Assembly: GCF_019097595.1 (NCBI RefSeq) | Contig: NC_080714.1 | Span: 21,685,759 to 21,749,758, forward strand | Source: Hemibagrus wyckioides | Taxonomy: Eukaryota; Chordata; Actinopteri; Siluriformes; Bagridae | DNA: 64,000 nt | Direction of reading: 5' to 3' | Part shown: in pieces, positions 24,646 to 37,564 of the stretch | Layout of the letters: each line of letters starts with the position of its first letter | Position numbering within the stretch: position 1 is the first letter of the stretch | Made by a program: the position numbers and the translations under genes | The notes under the pieces: model-generated | Databases searched by the model: none | Told to the model about the DNA's origin: nothing | The model's input: only the letters and a program-made list of their open reading frames with translations

Positions 24646-25392
24646 TAATTTATAAATAAATGATTCTTGCTGCTGTGGCTGGAATCATGAGATCTGTGTC
24701 GAGATCTGTGCTGTGACTTTTTCTCACTTGCTAAAATGAATAGAAGGTCAATAGCCAAGGTCAAAATTGGGACATGTTGCTAATGTAATGCCCCACACTG
24801 ACCAGATAAATATATTGTGATTTATGGATTCAGTAGTCACTCATAGAGTCTGACAGTGCTAAATAGACAGCATAAAAGAATGAAAAAGAAAATGATGAAG
24901 AGAGAAATATTTTTAATGATATGTGATAGATATATTTGGGGAGAGAAAATAATGCAATAAAAAAAAGCTAGGCAGAGTGGCTGGTTAGCTTCACAGTTCA
25001 TTTGTGTGTGTGTGTGTGTGTGTGAGTGAGAGAGAGAGAGATGAGCCATTTAGTAAACAAAACCTAATGTGAGCTTTATTCTAACATGTGCATAAAAGTT
25101 TTTCTTCAAATGACTTAACGCTCGTAACTACCCCACAGTCCCGGCCCTCGTTTCACCTCATTGTAATGGCAACATCATGACTCACGCAGTTACACACTCA
25201 CACACACATTCACAGCGGGACTCTCCTCCCAGCATGCACCTCTGTGTGCAAACACATTCCTGCGGCCGCTGACCCTCGGCCCAGCGGTTGCCATGGCGAC
25301 CAGTGCCCCTCTCCATGGCGACGGCTCCCCCCTCCGTGCGGCTCGGCCCAGGCCAGTCCGACATCTCCAGGTGACCGCCTCTCTCCTTGTGC

Positions 25393-25425
<33 letters not shown>

Positions 25426-26544
25426 TTCTTTTTTCTTTCTTTGTTTCCTCCTTTGTCTCTTGCTACTCGTTTAAACCTAATTCCTCCTTCTTTGTGTGTG
25501 TGTGTGTGTGTGTGTGTGTGAGAGTGAGTGTGATGAAGGAGAAGGGGAAGCTTCTCTACTCAAACAACCCCAGTCACCACCCACACACACTTTGTAAATC
25601 TTTGTTTCTTTTTCTCCTATTAGTATCACTGGATCTGAGAGCAAAAGTTTGGGCACTGCTGTTGAATATTAGCCAGGTTTCTCACATGTGTTTTTTTGTT
25701 TATTGAGATTGGTATATTTCTGTACAACCTTGAAACTCTAAAATGTATATAAGAATCGTGTGCAGGCATTAATATTACAAAGTTTGTAATAGCCACAGTG
25801 TGAATTATAACTTCTCACTTATATTATTATATATTATTATATTATTATATTAAATTATAACTTTCTTTTCTTGTTGTATAAAAAGTCAAAGTTTTTAAAG
25901 GTGAATATATTTGTGCACGGATCTCTGTGTGTGTGTGTCTGTGAGTGTGTGTGTGTTTGATGACAGTGGAAGGGGGTTGATTGGCAAATTGAGATATTTA
26001 CCGCATTCCATTTCCTCTCTGTAGTCATGACAACCCCTCAGCGGGCAGAGCTACATTTCAGCACATAGACACACACGCTCACGGATACACGTGTGTGTGC
26101 ATCAGCTGCACGTTAATGGAGGGGAGTGGAGGCTCTGCGGGTTACTCTTGGGGTGTTTTCCTGATCATGGATTTAGTCTCGTTCTTGACTGAATTGCTCT
26201 GTGATGCGATTCTCCAGTGAAAATGACCTCCAAATCAAGACTAGGGAGCCTCCTGTTAAAGGGGTACTCCAGCCTTTTTCAACCTTATCTGGATACCCTG
26301 GATAAGTACTTTTTTTTTTTTAAATGTTACTAACTTGAATTCCTTTTCACAGTAAGCACAATTTATAAATAAAAAAAGGTTAATTAACCAAAGTATTATA
26401 AACAATTATGTTCCACTAATTACTGCTCTCATTTGCATTAGACTTACAGATATACATATACACAGAAATCTGACACACACACACACAAATATATATAACA
26501 TGCATTCAACCTTTCACAAAGGAATAAAAGTAAGTTTAGGTTTA
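24646..26544. other. Intergenic DNA with microsatellites and a GC-rich block
   Basis: (GT)n(GA)n lies at 25007-25042, (TC)n at 25397-25427, (GT)n at 25493-25520 and (GT)n near 25927. The GC-rich block at about 25130-25385 is listed separately. Confidence 0.6.
25286..25301. promoter_or_regulatory. RFX X-box-like palindrome in a GC-rich block
   Basis: GGTTGCCATGGCGACC matches the RFX consensus GTNRCC-N2-RGYAAC except for one base. A second half-like copy, CTCCATGGCGACGG, follows at about 25311. RFX factors bind such sites in promoters of ciliary and developmental genes. The ATG inside the palindrome opens a frame of 26 codons up to a possible donor (CAG|GTGACC at 25370), so the block could also be a first coding exon of an unknown gene; the evidence is weak. 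Confidence 0.35.
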
Positions 26545-26813
26545 AAAGTGGACACAGAAGAAGCATGTGTGATGCATTTCCACAGTCTTGGTGCAGACAC
26601 AGCAAATGCACTTTTCACTTTCCGGTTTCAGCCAAGCTTGAGGAACAGTCAGTACTAACTGTGTGTACAAAGCGTGTCTGCAATTTAACAGGGTGGCAGT
26701 TCATATAAGGCGTTAAAAACAAACAATAAAACCACATACTGAGTCCTAAAATGAACTGGAAGCCAATGAAGCATAACTAAAACTGGGTAAAATAAAATAA
26801 AATAAAATAAATA
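26545..26813. mobile_element. LINE 3'-end-like fragment with (AAAAT)n tail
   Basis: The phrase 'ggcgttaaaaacaaacaata' followed by 'gaactggaagccaatgaagc' matches the common 3' end of fish L2/CR1-type LINEs. A terminal (AAAAT)n tract at 26788-26813 is consistent with such a tail. Confidence 0.45.
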
Positions 26814-26953
26814 ATTAATTCTTTTAAATTAAGAAAGAAAGAAAGAAAGAAAGAGTATGATGAGTGAACAATTAATTAAGACTGTAGTTATAACATATAT
26901 ATAAGGAATATATATATATATATATATATATAATTATTCATGTAATTGTTATT

Positions 26954-27033
26954 TATTCCTACAGCAACATTTTCTTTCTTTCTTTATATATATATATAAA
27001 GAAAGAAAGAAAGAAAATGTTGCTGTAGGAATA
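26954..27033. repeat. Near-perfect 80-bp palindrome with (TA)n centre
   Basis: The left arm starts TATTCCTACAGCAACATTTT and continues as CTTT units into a TATA centre. The right arm is its reverse complement with one extra AAAG unit. A direct copy of the AATGTTGCTGTAGGAATA end follows at about 27035-27052. Confidence 0.9.
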
Positions 27034-27184
27034 AAAATGTTGCTGTAGGAATAAAAAAGGAATAAAAAAAATAATAATAAATAAATAATAAAAAAACTTT
27101 TAAAAAATAAATAAATAAATAAGTGCATTAAAATTAACCACTGATTTGAATTACAGCTGCTTCATAGAAAATTAATCACCACAC

Positions 27185-27390
27185 CAATTTTGATTTATTT
27201 TTTAATATTCTAATCTAATACAAGCTTTAGAACAAAGCCAAATAAAAACAAAACAGTGTGTTTGGACTCTATGCTGAATTATCAGGAAACAGTGAAGCTG
27301 ATTCCAAGGATCTATTACATTTCATCAGAAAAAGGTCATTGCTTCCATCACATAGAAGGAATTGTCCTAATGGTTTCCACCAGAATCAGA
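27185..27390. repeat. Interspersed repeat copy 1 of a local pair
   Basis: Shares GGATCTATTACATTTCATCA, the following AGAAAAAGGTCAT, 'taatggtttccaccag' and flanking 'tgatttattttttaata' with the copy at 28785-29025. Family unknown. Confidence 0.75.
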
Positions 27391-27679
27391 CTCCACAGCA
27401 CTTTAGCATGTTCTCTCATGACTATCTCACCCTAAGAACTATATTAGTAGAGTACAATGCATTATTATAGTTTTGAGTTTGCTTTACACAATCACGTATT
27501 TTTAACGGTATTCAACAACTGCTTCTATTATGAGGAAGTTTAAATAAACAGGAATTCCTGTGTCTTTTGGAAATTACACTGTTAAAAAAAGCTGAAGTAT
27601 TTCTTTAAAGTCAATTCAAACAGTGACGAATATAACTATCCATCCTCTAGACATATCCTGACCATGTACAGACTTCCTA

Positions 27680-27681
<2 letters not shown>

Positions 27682-27714
<33 letters not shown>
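27682..27714. repeat. (CA)n microsatellite
   Basis: About sixteen uninterrupted CA units; smaller GT/CA tracts follow near 28062, 28231 and 28458. Confidence 0.95.
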
Positions 27715-27718
<4 letters not shown>

Positions 27719-28784
27719 CTAAACCAAAGGTCTATCTTAAACAGGAAGCAGGACAGGATGTCATGTCTCTGCATTTACCTTATTCGGAGAGTGTGTGTGC
27801 GAGACAGAGACAGAGATTTGTGTCTACATGCATAGAAGCAGTTTGTTTTTTATACCATAAATGCACATAATTAGTTAAAGTGAACTCATGCAGCTTTTCT
27901 TTATATGTCTAAAAATAGGACTTGTTTTGATGGTGAAGAACAGAAGCCAACGACCGGAAGAACCGGAGACATGAGAGAGACAGAATGTCACACCGTTTGT
28001 CTGTGGGCCTCTGATGAGCTACAGTTGTTGCTACAGTTACTATAATCATACTTCTTAGAGGTGTGTGTGTGTGTGTGTGTGTAAGTGTGTAAGTAAGGGG
28101 CTCGTTTCTCTGTCAGAACCCTTCTTCCACAAGTGGTAATGATCAAAGCACTGCTGGACCCCCTACCACACCACCTCTCATCTACAGCAAATCCATCTAG
28201 AGAAAATCCATCTCCAGCCAAATCGGCCAGCCACACACACACACACACAGACAAACAGCCCTGTGAGCTAAAATCAGTTAGTTTGATGTTGGTTTGCAGA
28301 TCATTTTCCGCATAATGTCACATGCACCCAAGGTCATCAGCGTGTGCCATTAGTGTTTTTAAGCTCAGAATGTTCACCGTCAGCTACATTTCACTCAGGC
28401 TTCAGTGCTGAATAAGAGTGTGTGCTCAGCAAGAGGTATACACATTACCCGTCCACACAAACACACACACACACACATAGAACCATATACCTTAATTATA
28501 CAGGCACAGCACAAAGGTAAACATGTGACATCATGTCCAGCTCTTTTATTCAGACGGATCTACACAAAGGATTAGGGGGAAAAAAGCAAATATTAGCTTT
28601 ATATAAAAATGGAAAGAGTTGTGCAATATTTCTTTCGTGTATTTGAGATTCATTAATATGTAAAAATTTTGAATTGAATTTTTTAATTAATATTTTGTCA
28701 TTAATATTTCAAGATTTGTGATTTATGTTATAAAAATGCCCTTTTGTATTTTTTTAATTAAATGTAAATTTTGTTTTATTGCAA

Positions 28785-29025
28785 GTTGATTTATTTTTTA
28801 ATACTGTAATCTAAAACAAGATTTAGAACAAAGGTATATAAAAAAAAGAACAATGTTTATGTAAACAGTATCAAAAGGCCATTTGGTTCCAAAAATGATG
28901 GAGTCTATGCTGGAGTATCAGGAATCAATGAAGATCTATCCAAGGATCTATTACATTTCATCAGAAAAAGGTCATCGCTCAGAATTGCTGTAATGGTTTC
29001 CACCAGATTCTTGAAGGTTTCCATT
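28785..29025. repeat. Interspersed repeat copy 2 of a local pair
   Basis: Same orientation and order of blocks as 27185-27390, with moderate divergence. Family unknown. Confidence 0.75.
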
Positions 29026-29504
29026 AGGGATTTTCTGGTAGCTATTAAATACCGACAGAACCAGGATAAAATATAATTACACGGGGTTACAGAAAAATGT
29101 TTGCCCATAGATCATGAGTTTGAATTCCAGTGATGCCATTCGTGGCTGGGGCACCAAGAGTGCGAAATTGCCTTTGCTCTCTTAAGCTGTGTTCACAAAC
29201 ACATACAGCGATTTTATCTCTGCAAATCACCAGTCGCACTACTGTGAAGTCATCTGTAGGCGTTCCAACTACTGGTTGCCATAGCAATAACATTTATCAG
29301 TGGGCCGAGCAACTAGCATTCCACTTGACGCCAAATCGGTTTTCTTGCCGCTAAAATGAAACGTTCTGGAGGGAGATTTGGAGTTTGTGTATACAGTTCA
29401 CCAGTGTATATCTGCATCATGTAATATGACAAAGTAGTGTGAGCTCTTTAATGTCTTTACACATTAACATTTACACTACAGCACACTTTTCTTCACATAT
29501 TCCA

Positions 29505-29695
29505 GCTTTGGAGGTTGGTGTCAGAGCACAGGATCAGCCATGAAGCAGCACCCTGGAGCAGAGAGGGTTAAGGGCCTTGCTCACAGGCTCAACAGTGGCA
29601 GCTTGGTGATGCTGATGCTTGAACCCGACCTTCTGATCAACAACCCAGAGTCTTAACCACTTGTACCACCTCTACTATGGATCATAAGCACTGTA
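29505..29695. repeat. SINE-like interspersed repeat
   Basis: Contains GGGTTAAGGGCCTTGCTCAC, 'caacagtggcagcttggtga', 'gaacccgaccttctgatca' and 'agtcttaaccacttgtacca'. This is a widespread fish SINE-type body that recurs near 30700 and 50505. Confidence 0.65.
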
Positions 29696-30179
29696 CTGTG
29701 TCTACTCCCGTTGCACTAAGTCACTCTATATTTATTTTTCTATAAGTTACACATTTCTCAATTTTGTCATATCACTGGACACGCCCACATCTAGCCACCA
29801 ATGGTCTCTGTCACTCATGTCAGCTCTCATGAACATGAATTGTTTCCGGTCGTTTTGTAGCTGTGAGTCACTGTATGTGTGAATGTATCATTAGGAATGG
29901 CATATACTTTCTCCTGACAATCACAGCAACACTAGCTAATCATGGCTTTCTGTATGTAGAAGAGGGTGGAGCGTACCTTCTTCATGCTGTCTATACCGGT
30001 GAAGCTCCTACAGCTGAATTTCAAAAAGCTGATCTGCTTCAAAAGCAGCATGTGTTAGCCTTCACCCTCCTTGGTTAGTTGCTGACAAACTGTACAGCCA
30101 CCAACGTAACTGGTTTGCTGGTGGGAATTTCCTGTAACTATCAGCAAACTATCAGGAACAGGCCACTAACTCTGTCCCT

Positions 30180-30373
30180 TATTTTCAGTAACTGCTTTGT
30201 CATGATCAGGGTAGATCTGGAGCCTATCCTGGGAGCACTGAGCATGTGGCAGGAATACACCCTGGATGGGATGCCAGTCCATGACAGAGCTAGGGACAAT
30301 TTATCATAATTAATTCATATACATTTTTGGGAAACTGGAAAACTCAGAGGAAACACAAACTGACACTGGGTTT
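30180..30373. repeat. Mermaid/Merman-like repeat cut by a Tc1 fragment
   Basis: Contains 'ggagcctatcctgggagca', 'caggaatacaccctggatgg' and 'gatgccagtccatgacagag', close to the typical repeat. It ends abruptly at 'aactgacactggg', where a family A Tc1 fragment begins. Confidence 0.7.
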
Positions 30374-30674
30374 TGATGAAGGGCCAATTTATGATGGCTA
30401 GACGACTGGATCAGAGCATCTCCAAAACTGCAGCTCTTGTGGAGTGTTCCCGGTCTGCAGTGGTCAGTATCTATCAAAAGTGGTCCAAGAAAGGAACAGT
30501 GGTGAACCGGTGACAGGGTCATGGGCGGCCAAGTCTCACTGATGCATGTGGGGAGTGAAGGCTGGCCCGTGTGATCCGATCCAACAGATGGGCTACTGTT
30601 GCTCAAAGTTAATGCAAAAGGGAGACCAACACAATATTAGCCAGCTGGTCATAATGTTAAGCCTGATTGGTTTA
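30374..30674 (+). mobile_element. Tc1-like fragment (family A), inserted in a repeat
   Basis: It starts inside the transposase helix-turn-helix ('[20 protein letters not shown]'), reads to the [11 protein letters not shown] region, then skips to the 3' terminus ATAATGTTAAGCCTGATTGG. The left terminal repeat is missing. Confidence 0.8.
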
Positions 30675-30699
30675 TCTGCTGCCATATATATTCACACTT

Positions 30700-30890
30700 A
30701 TTTTTTCAAGATAGTGTTACATTTGGCAAACAGTCCTTATCCAGAGTGGCTGACATTTTATCTCATTTGATTTTTTTTTGGATACAACCGAGCATTATAG
30801 GGCCTCAGTAGCAGCTTGGTGGAACCTGGGATTCAAACTCACAACCTTCTGATCAGTAGGCCATCATCGCTACCACATCCCCAAATGTAA
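30700..30890. repeat. SINE-like interspersed repeat
   Basis: Contains 'cttatccagagtggctgaca', 'tagcagcttggtggaacc' and 'acaaccttctgatcagtagg'. The separate tail motif CGCTTTGGATAAAAGCATCT lies at about 31061. Confidence 0.65.
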
Positions 30891-31089
30891 GCTAGTATTA
30901 TCATGCTAGGTCAAATTTGAGAGATTAGCCATACAGCTTTTGTTAGCTAGCCTTAACTAAGGTAGGTTCCCTGATGAAAGGAATTAAAAAATATTGTATG
31001 GTAACACTACTTGTATTGTTTTCTGCTCGATATATCGCTTTACTTGTATTTCCTCATTTGTCGCTTTGGATAAAAGCATCTGCTAAATG

Positions 31090-32133
31090 AAAAAAATCTA
31101 AATGTAAATGAAAGGGTCGTGAATTTATTTACTGAAATCAGTGTGTGATTTGAGGGCGGACATCTTTATATTTTTGTAAATCTTTTAGAATTTAAGCACA
31201 TTTATAGTTTCTCAAAAGTCCGCTTTAGCTTCTACTTTAACCTGAAGGTTTTCCTCAACTTCGACATTTATTTAGACAAATAATTGCAGTTTATTTTTAC
31301 TCTTTTAATGACACACATGAGAGAAAAAAAAGACAAGCCATAGATTAATTGTTGTGGCGCAATAAAACTTTTTTCTTTTCTTCTTTTTTTTTTGACCCTG
31401 CACAATTTAATGCAGTCTGTTTAATCAGTACGGTTTCTATCAATAGTGTTAGCATTAAATTTCCTCTTGAATGCTGTTGTAATTCTTTATCAACTGAGGT
31501 GTTCTCATGTCCTCCATGGGGAAACAGAAACGAATCTGTATTTTTAAAATACAAAACACAGTGTCTCATTTCAACAACCTTTCAGTTCCAGTTGTAGTGT
31601 TTTGTATTTCTAAGAATACATTCTGGCATAGCTTCGCTCATCCCTGCTTAATAATTATATGAACTTTATATCTATTGAATGTTGCTGCCCATGAAAGCTT
31701 TTCTAGGGCAAAGTAGGAGGCTGAAATTAGAAACTGTAATCTCTTTATTAAAAGTCTCATGTGCAAAATTCACATGGCAACAGGTACGACAAAAAGTGCC
31801 CATATTAGCTAACCTTTCAAGAGAATATTAATGGAATAATAATTTCTTAAGTGCTTTGTGGTGATCAGCCATGCTGCAGGAACATATTTGTGTGTGTGCG
31901 TGTGTGTGTGTGTGTGTGTGTGGATTAAACATTGAACAGAATATTTTATTTAATCTTATTTAGGCAGTTATTTATGACGGTCTGTTTACTCTTTGTATGC
32001 ATATTTGTATGTATAATACTGGTGTGTATGCTGTTCCACCAGAAATGTTTCAGCTGCTGAATCAGTAATTCTGGAATGTGTGTGTGTGTATATGTATTTC
32101 ACTACCTGTGTGTGTGCATGTGTGTGTGTGTAT

Positions 32134-32184
<51 letters not shown>

Positions 32185-32985
32185 CAGCAGGGTGGCTGTA
32201 AGCTTTTTGTTGTCTAAATCCCGGTTGATTCCGCGTCTCTTTGTGGTCTTGTGCTGAAGCGCCAGTTAGAGAGCTGAGTGCAGAATTCTGCCACAGTGCC
32301 CCGCTTTAGACCAGATGACGTTCACGTTTTTCCCCTCACCCTTTTTGTTCTGGACGTCGAATCGTCCCGGTGCTCATTCCTCCGCCTCGTTTTCCTCACA
32401 CACACAGGTACATCCACTCGCAATCATCAAAGAGGTGCTGAGTCTAATTCTAGCTCCCACAGCGTGTCCGACTCGCATCAGTCAGGGGGCTTACTTTCTC
32501 TGCCTCTGACATCATTCCGGGTTTGTTGTAACACTTTACTATAAAGTCCTATACACAAACACGTGATTGATGCATTCACACTGATGAAATTATTCATGCA
32601 CTAATACTTAATGCATCAGGAAATAATGAGGCATTTACATTAACAGCCTGGGAGTCATATACAGCACGAACAGCCATTATCATATAACACTAGTGAAATA
32701 TTATTAACATTGTGTTAATGGTTCTGTCAAGTAATACCATGACCTACAATATTAATACACATCATTTATATAATTGATGGTCTTTCGGTACACAATATGA
32801 GCCGCTGAAGCCCAAGCTTAGGATCTTCCTTATAAGAGTAGTTGTTAAGGCCAAACATAGAGTTTGTGTGTTGAGATGATTTTAGAACCAAGTAGATAAA
32901 CATATGACTCATAGCACAGATTCATGAAGAATAATACATTCAGCTTTTATTTTATTTCTGATGGTACATCCGGTAATGTTGCCAT
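31090..32985. other. Intergenic DNA, no gene seen
   Basis: (GT)n lies at 31889-31922 and (GA)n at 32136-32184. A moderately GC-rich, non-repetitive block at 32190-32530 could be regulatory, but it holds no recognisable exon. Confidence 0.45.
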
Positions 32986-32989
32986 CTCA

Positions 32990-33230
32990 TAGCTTCAAGC
33001 TTCCATCCTGAGCTCAGGTCTGTGTGGATTTTCACTTGTTCTCTTGGTGGGTTTTCTCGGAATTCTCCGGTTTTCTCCCAGCTTCCGAAGCACGCTGGTT
33101 ACCTGAACTTGCTCCAAGGTGTGTAATAACATGTGAATGTGAATGGGTGTGTGCATGGTGCCAAGCAATGGACTGGCATGTTGATGTTGGTATCCCATCT
33201 TGTTCTCATGATCCACAGCAAACCCTGAGG
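32990..33230. repeat. Mermaid/Merman-like repeat
   Basis: Contains 'gagctcaggtctgtgtgga', 'attctccggttttctcccag' and 'caatggactggcatgttgat', which match the standard repeat in order. Confidence 0.65.
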
Positions 33231-34357
33231 AGAAACTGAGAAAAGAATACACTTTGAAATTGACTACACTTATAATAGCCTATAATATGGAAGAACAAAC
33301 TCCCCATAATACTATGTGATTAAAAACACTTACTGGTAATGTACTGTTGCCATTTTCTAACTTACATTTTAATTAGTAATTTATCCTCCTTAACATTAGA
33401 CAGCTACAGTGTTGTAGTACCATATTAAGCATTTTTTAATCACCCTGTATAAATGATCTTTATTAATACTGCGAGTCGTCGTTGTGCTTATTTACAGAAT
33501 GTTTTCCCGAGATGTTAACACTTCATTATTAGCATCATTAATAACTATTTCCATATGACTCAGAAGCTGACTCAGAAGTGTTATTTCTTGATTACTGCAT
33601 GTTTTAGTTCATTATGAAAGCATTACTTATTCTTAAACGGTTACCAGGCCTAGATTTCAACCAAGCGGCAATGTTTTTCCTTACAGATTCCCTTCTCTAA
33701 CATCACTTTCTTCTAATACTGTTTGGGCTTTAAACCAATTTCCACATGCTATTTCCTCAATTCTTCCCACATGCCATGGTTTCATTAAACCCTCCTGTTA
33801 CTTAGGTTATTTCAGACACCCATAAGGTGTACGCTTCCCGGTTTTACTCTCGCTGCCATCACACATGACTGAATATGAACACATATTACAAATTACATTT
33901 CAAAGGTTTTGTAAGAGAAAGCATTACAATTAAAGCAACAAATTCCATTAAGCTCACCCCCGCATCGATGTGATGTGATGTTATGTGAAGTCCTGGCATG
34001 TGCTCTTGCAATTTTGTTCGAATATGGTCGCATCTTTACGTGTGCCAAACATTCATAGGTTATTGGATTTTTTTTTCTTTCACATTTTATTGGGAAGTGA
34101 AATGCGACAGCTCTGTGAAGAATCTCGTTCGGCCCACTGTGTGTCTGGAGATTAGGTGGGTCATGCTGCATCTCAAATAAAGCCAGAGGGATTGACTGAG
34201 ATATTTTGATGAGTGGAAGCACACAGGTATGGTTTCTTAATATCAGAGAGTACAGATCCTAGGTGTGTCAAATTCTTGCTAGCTCTTAATGAACCTAATT
34301 TTAACCAGTGACCCCAAATGATGTGACTGAGTAGAAAATATTCTTAGATTGTACATT
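33231..34357. other. Intergenic DNA, no gene seen
   Basis: Mostly non-repetitive, with long stretches of balanced composition at 33640-34200 that could be conserved non-coding sequence (inference from appearance only). Confidence 0.35.
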
Positions 34358-34895
34358 ATACACCGATCAGGCATAACATTATGAGCACTGACAGGTGAAG
34401 TGAATAACACTGATGATCTCCTCATCATGGCACCTGTTAGTGGGTGGGATATATTGGGCAGCAAGTGAACATTTTATCCTCAAAGTTGATGTGTTAGAAG
34501 CAGGAAAAATGGGCAAGCGTAAGGATTTGAGCGAGTTTGACAAGGGCCAAATTGTGATGGCTAGACGACTGGATCAGAGCATCTCCAAAACTTCAGCTCT
34601 GGTGGGGTGTTCCCGGGCTGCAGTGGTCAGTATCTATCAAAAGTGGTCCAAGGAAGGAACAGTGGTGAACCGGTGACAGGGTCATGGATGCCTAAGGCTC
34701 ATTGATGCACGTGGGAAGTGAAGGCTGGCACGTGTGATCCGATCCAACAGATGCGCTACTGTTGCTCAAATTGCTGAAGAAGTTAATGCTGGTTCTGATA
34801 GAAAGGGATCAGAATACAAGCTGTTTTGGCAGTAAAAGGGGGACCAACACAATATTAGGCAGGTGGTCATAAAGTTATGCCTGATCTGTGTATAC
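34358..34895 (+). mobile_element. Internally deleted Tc1-like element (family A), best-preserved short copy
   Basis: Terminal repeats are ACACCGATCAGGCATAACAT at the left and GTTATGCCTGATCTGTGTAT at the right. The transposase starts at ATGGGCAAGCGTAAGGATTT (34509) and runs open through [20 protein letters not shown] to the [15 protein letters not shown] region, then hits a TGA. The central two thirds are deleted at the junction AGAATACAAGCTGTTTTGG, shared with the copy at 4027. Confidence 0.9.
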
Positions 34896-36210
34896 TTGTG
34901 AACAAAACTGATTGGCTGATCAAATCTTTACATTTGATCATAGTCATGAATGTCATGCTTTACGCGCAGCCCAGAACCTACAGTATAACTAATTTAAACA
35001 AAGATTTACTGAAATATAACAAAGGCAAACGTTTGCTTGGGAAAGGAAAATGCTTTAAATTCCGAATTATTTTGTCAGAGTAATGGATTAGCTGAGTTTA
35101 TTGTATATGCATTCATTATTAAAAGAACAATTGAATTTACATATTTTTTCCACAAACTACGCACATGTAGATGACAAACCTTTATAAGCCACTATGATTA
35201 GTTACAATGCAACAGTGAGCTACAGGGCTAACATAGCTCAAAGCTCAAGGAAACAACACATAATATCTAAAATCGAACTAAAATTAATACAGTACATATT
35301 TTCCTATATTATATTAAACTGTTTCATTTTTAAACATACAGTATATATGTGTCTAAATTAAAAGACATTTCTGAAATAATACATAAAATGTTCACAAATT
35401 AAAAGTTGAATTTAGAACTGTATTTTTAATCCACATCATTTCTAACTCGCAGGACGTTCTGCCTTTAAACACTGCCTTTGTGGTCTTGGTTGTCAAGATG
35501 GCTGCAACCCTGTAATACTACAGTGTTCAGCTTCACAGTGAAGTTTTGTCATGTTTATAGATTACAGTAAGTCGCATTGCTTCCACGACACACGTCAGCA
35601 AGTCTGTGTGTCATCTCTGAAGAACTGCAGAACTATGGCAGATATTTATAGAAAAGATTTAGAGGGAGAAAGACTTTTATTACTTGCTCACTTCCCCTGC
35701 TGAAAAAAATAAAAAAAATCAGCTTGATCTAACTAGCTTCCAAACTGGTACACATATCTACTTCATATCAGTTAGAAAAAAGTGTTTTTACACACCCGAT
35801 ATCTGGCTTTTCTTTAAAAAAAAAAAAAAATAATAATAATAATAATAATTGATTTAGAATCAATTTTATCCAAAGCAAAGTGATTCCAATTAATTGTGAT
35901 TTCTTTCATTCACTGCCTTTAAATTGATTCACTGATTCAAACCATCCTATTGTTACACACCTAGTGGGAATTTGTGCAAATTGGTGTCTCCTTTAAGTAT
36001 AATGCCTTTTAACGTGTCTTTATTTGCTCATATAAGCTGGTTTTCATCCAGCCCTGTGTGTGTGAGGTTGAGGGGTTCATTAAATCGCCAAACATTTCCC
36101 TCAGCATTCTGCAGTGGTTCCTTTTCATGGTCAGGAAGAGCAGGTGACATCATTTCCAATGCAATGAATGGTCAGCTCTGAGTTGCCAGAGGCCCCCAGA
36201 GACCTCCTTA

Positions 36211-36267
<57 letters not shown>

Positions 36268-37564
36268 GCTGTTATATTTACATACACATACACACTCCTT
36301 CCAGCCTCAGGGCAGCCCACTGGTCCTAACCAAGCCCTAATGATGCCCCTCACCTGAAGCACTCACAGAACAGTGTGCAGAACAGCGGACATTTTTCTCC
36401 TCGTCAACAGGATGTGAAATTGTTGTATGACTGACCCCTACGATTATGCCTATTTTAGAGAAAAATCCACATGGCAGCCTTGTGAAACCCTGACAGACTC
36501 TTTGCACAGACTCATTGAGAAAATTTGCTTTCATCTGTAAAAATGACTAATAAAGCCAACATGGCCTCCTCCACGGCTCCCTTTATGAGTCCAAACAATT
36601 ACTTTGAGCTGGCACAAGACCAGAACCACCAGACAGAGGGAGGCAGATAGAAGGGTGACATCATTTGACATTTGCTTCAAATGTCTGGAGAAAATAATTA
36701 AACCTCTGCAATATGGACCTCCACCGCCTCCTCTTTTCCATACCTCCTTTCGGCAAAATGTTAAACCCGTAGGCCCGTGATAATAATAATAATGATATTT
36801 AATCTACACAATTACACAGTGAAAATGAACCTATTTTTTAAAATGACCCTACTCATATTACACGTGAACCTGATTATATTTATCACATGTGAACATTTTG
36901 CACATGGAGTATTTTGTACCGTTTTGTATTTTTCCACAGGTTTATTTTTCACAATGAATCACACGTGTGTCATATTTGCTTGAGTTCTCCTTCACACGTA
37001 TTTCGTATGGTAATATATTACTCACATGTCAAATACGTGATATTATACATGCTGGTTGTTTTAGATTTAGAGTATTGATTTTAGTGTGGTACTCATTTAG
37101 CCTTGTCCATCATCCTTCAGTAAAGTCGAAGATGATATTAGACGTAGGAGAGCTTGAGCTGAACTTTTCAGCACCTAGCAACTCCGGGCGCAGAGGGACA
37201 CGGGGCGCAAGGAAACATTGTGGAATGTGCCAAGGAGGGGGAGGGGATTTGTTCTGCCCTGCACTGGGCTTTTTTTTTTTTTTCTTCTCACTGTAGATAG
37301 CTGTCTTACTCTCCACCGGTCTAGTATATAGTGGCTTCTACAAATTTATTTCTTATATTCAGTCACTTGCTACTTAATTAGGCACATCTGGTTTTTACCG
37401 ACATTAATTGCTCCTTATATCACATAGACGTGTCATATAGGAGCACTACTGTAGACCACCATATGTTTTTGCACAATTAATCAGCCCTCCTTTACACATT
37501 CTATCACTGAACAGGCACCACCACTAACCAGATATTAGTTAGTAAAGCCATTTTGGCACTTGGG
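34896..37564. other. Intergenic DNA; possible conserved non-coding block at 36300-36760
   Basis: Poly-A with (AAT)n lies at 35816-35849 and (GT)n(GA)n at 36211-36264. The block at 36300-36760 has balanced composition and is free of recognisable repeats, which is how conserved enhancers usually look; this is not evidence of function. A T-run lies at about 37269-37282. Confidence 0.35.

Noticed and set aside
29505..29695. tRNA gene
   Set aside because: The sequence resembles the body of a SINE-type repeat, and I could not draw a cloverleaf with an anticodon arm from it.
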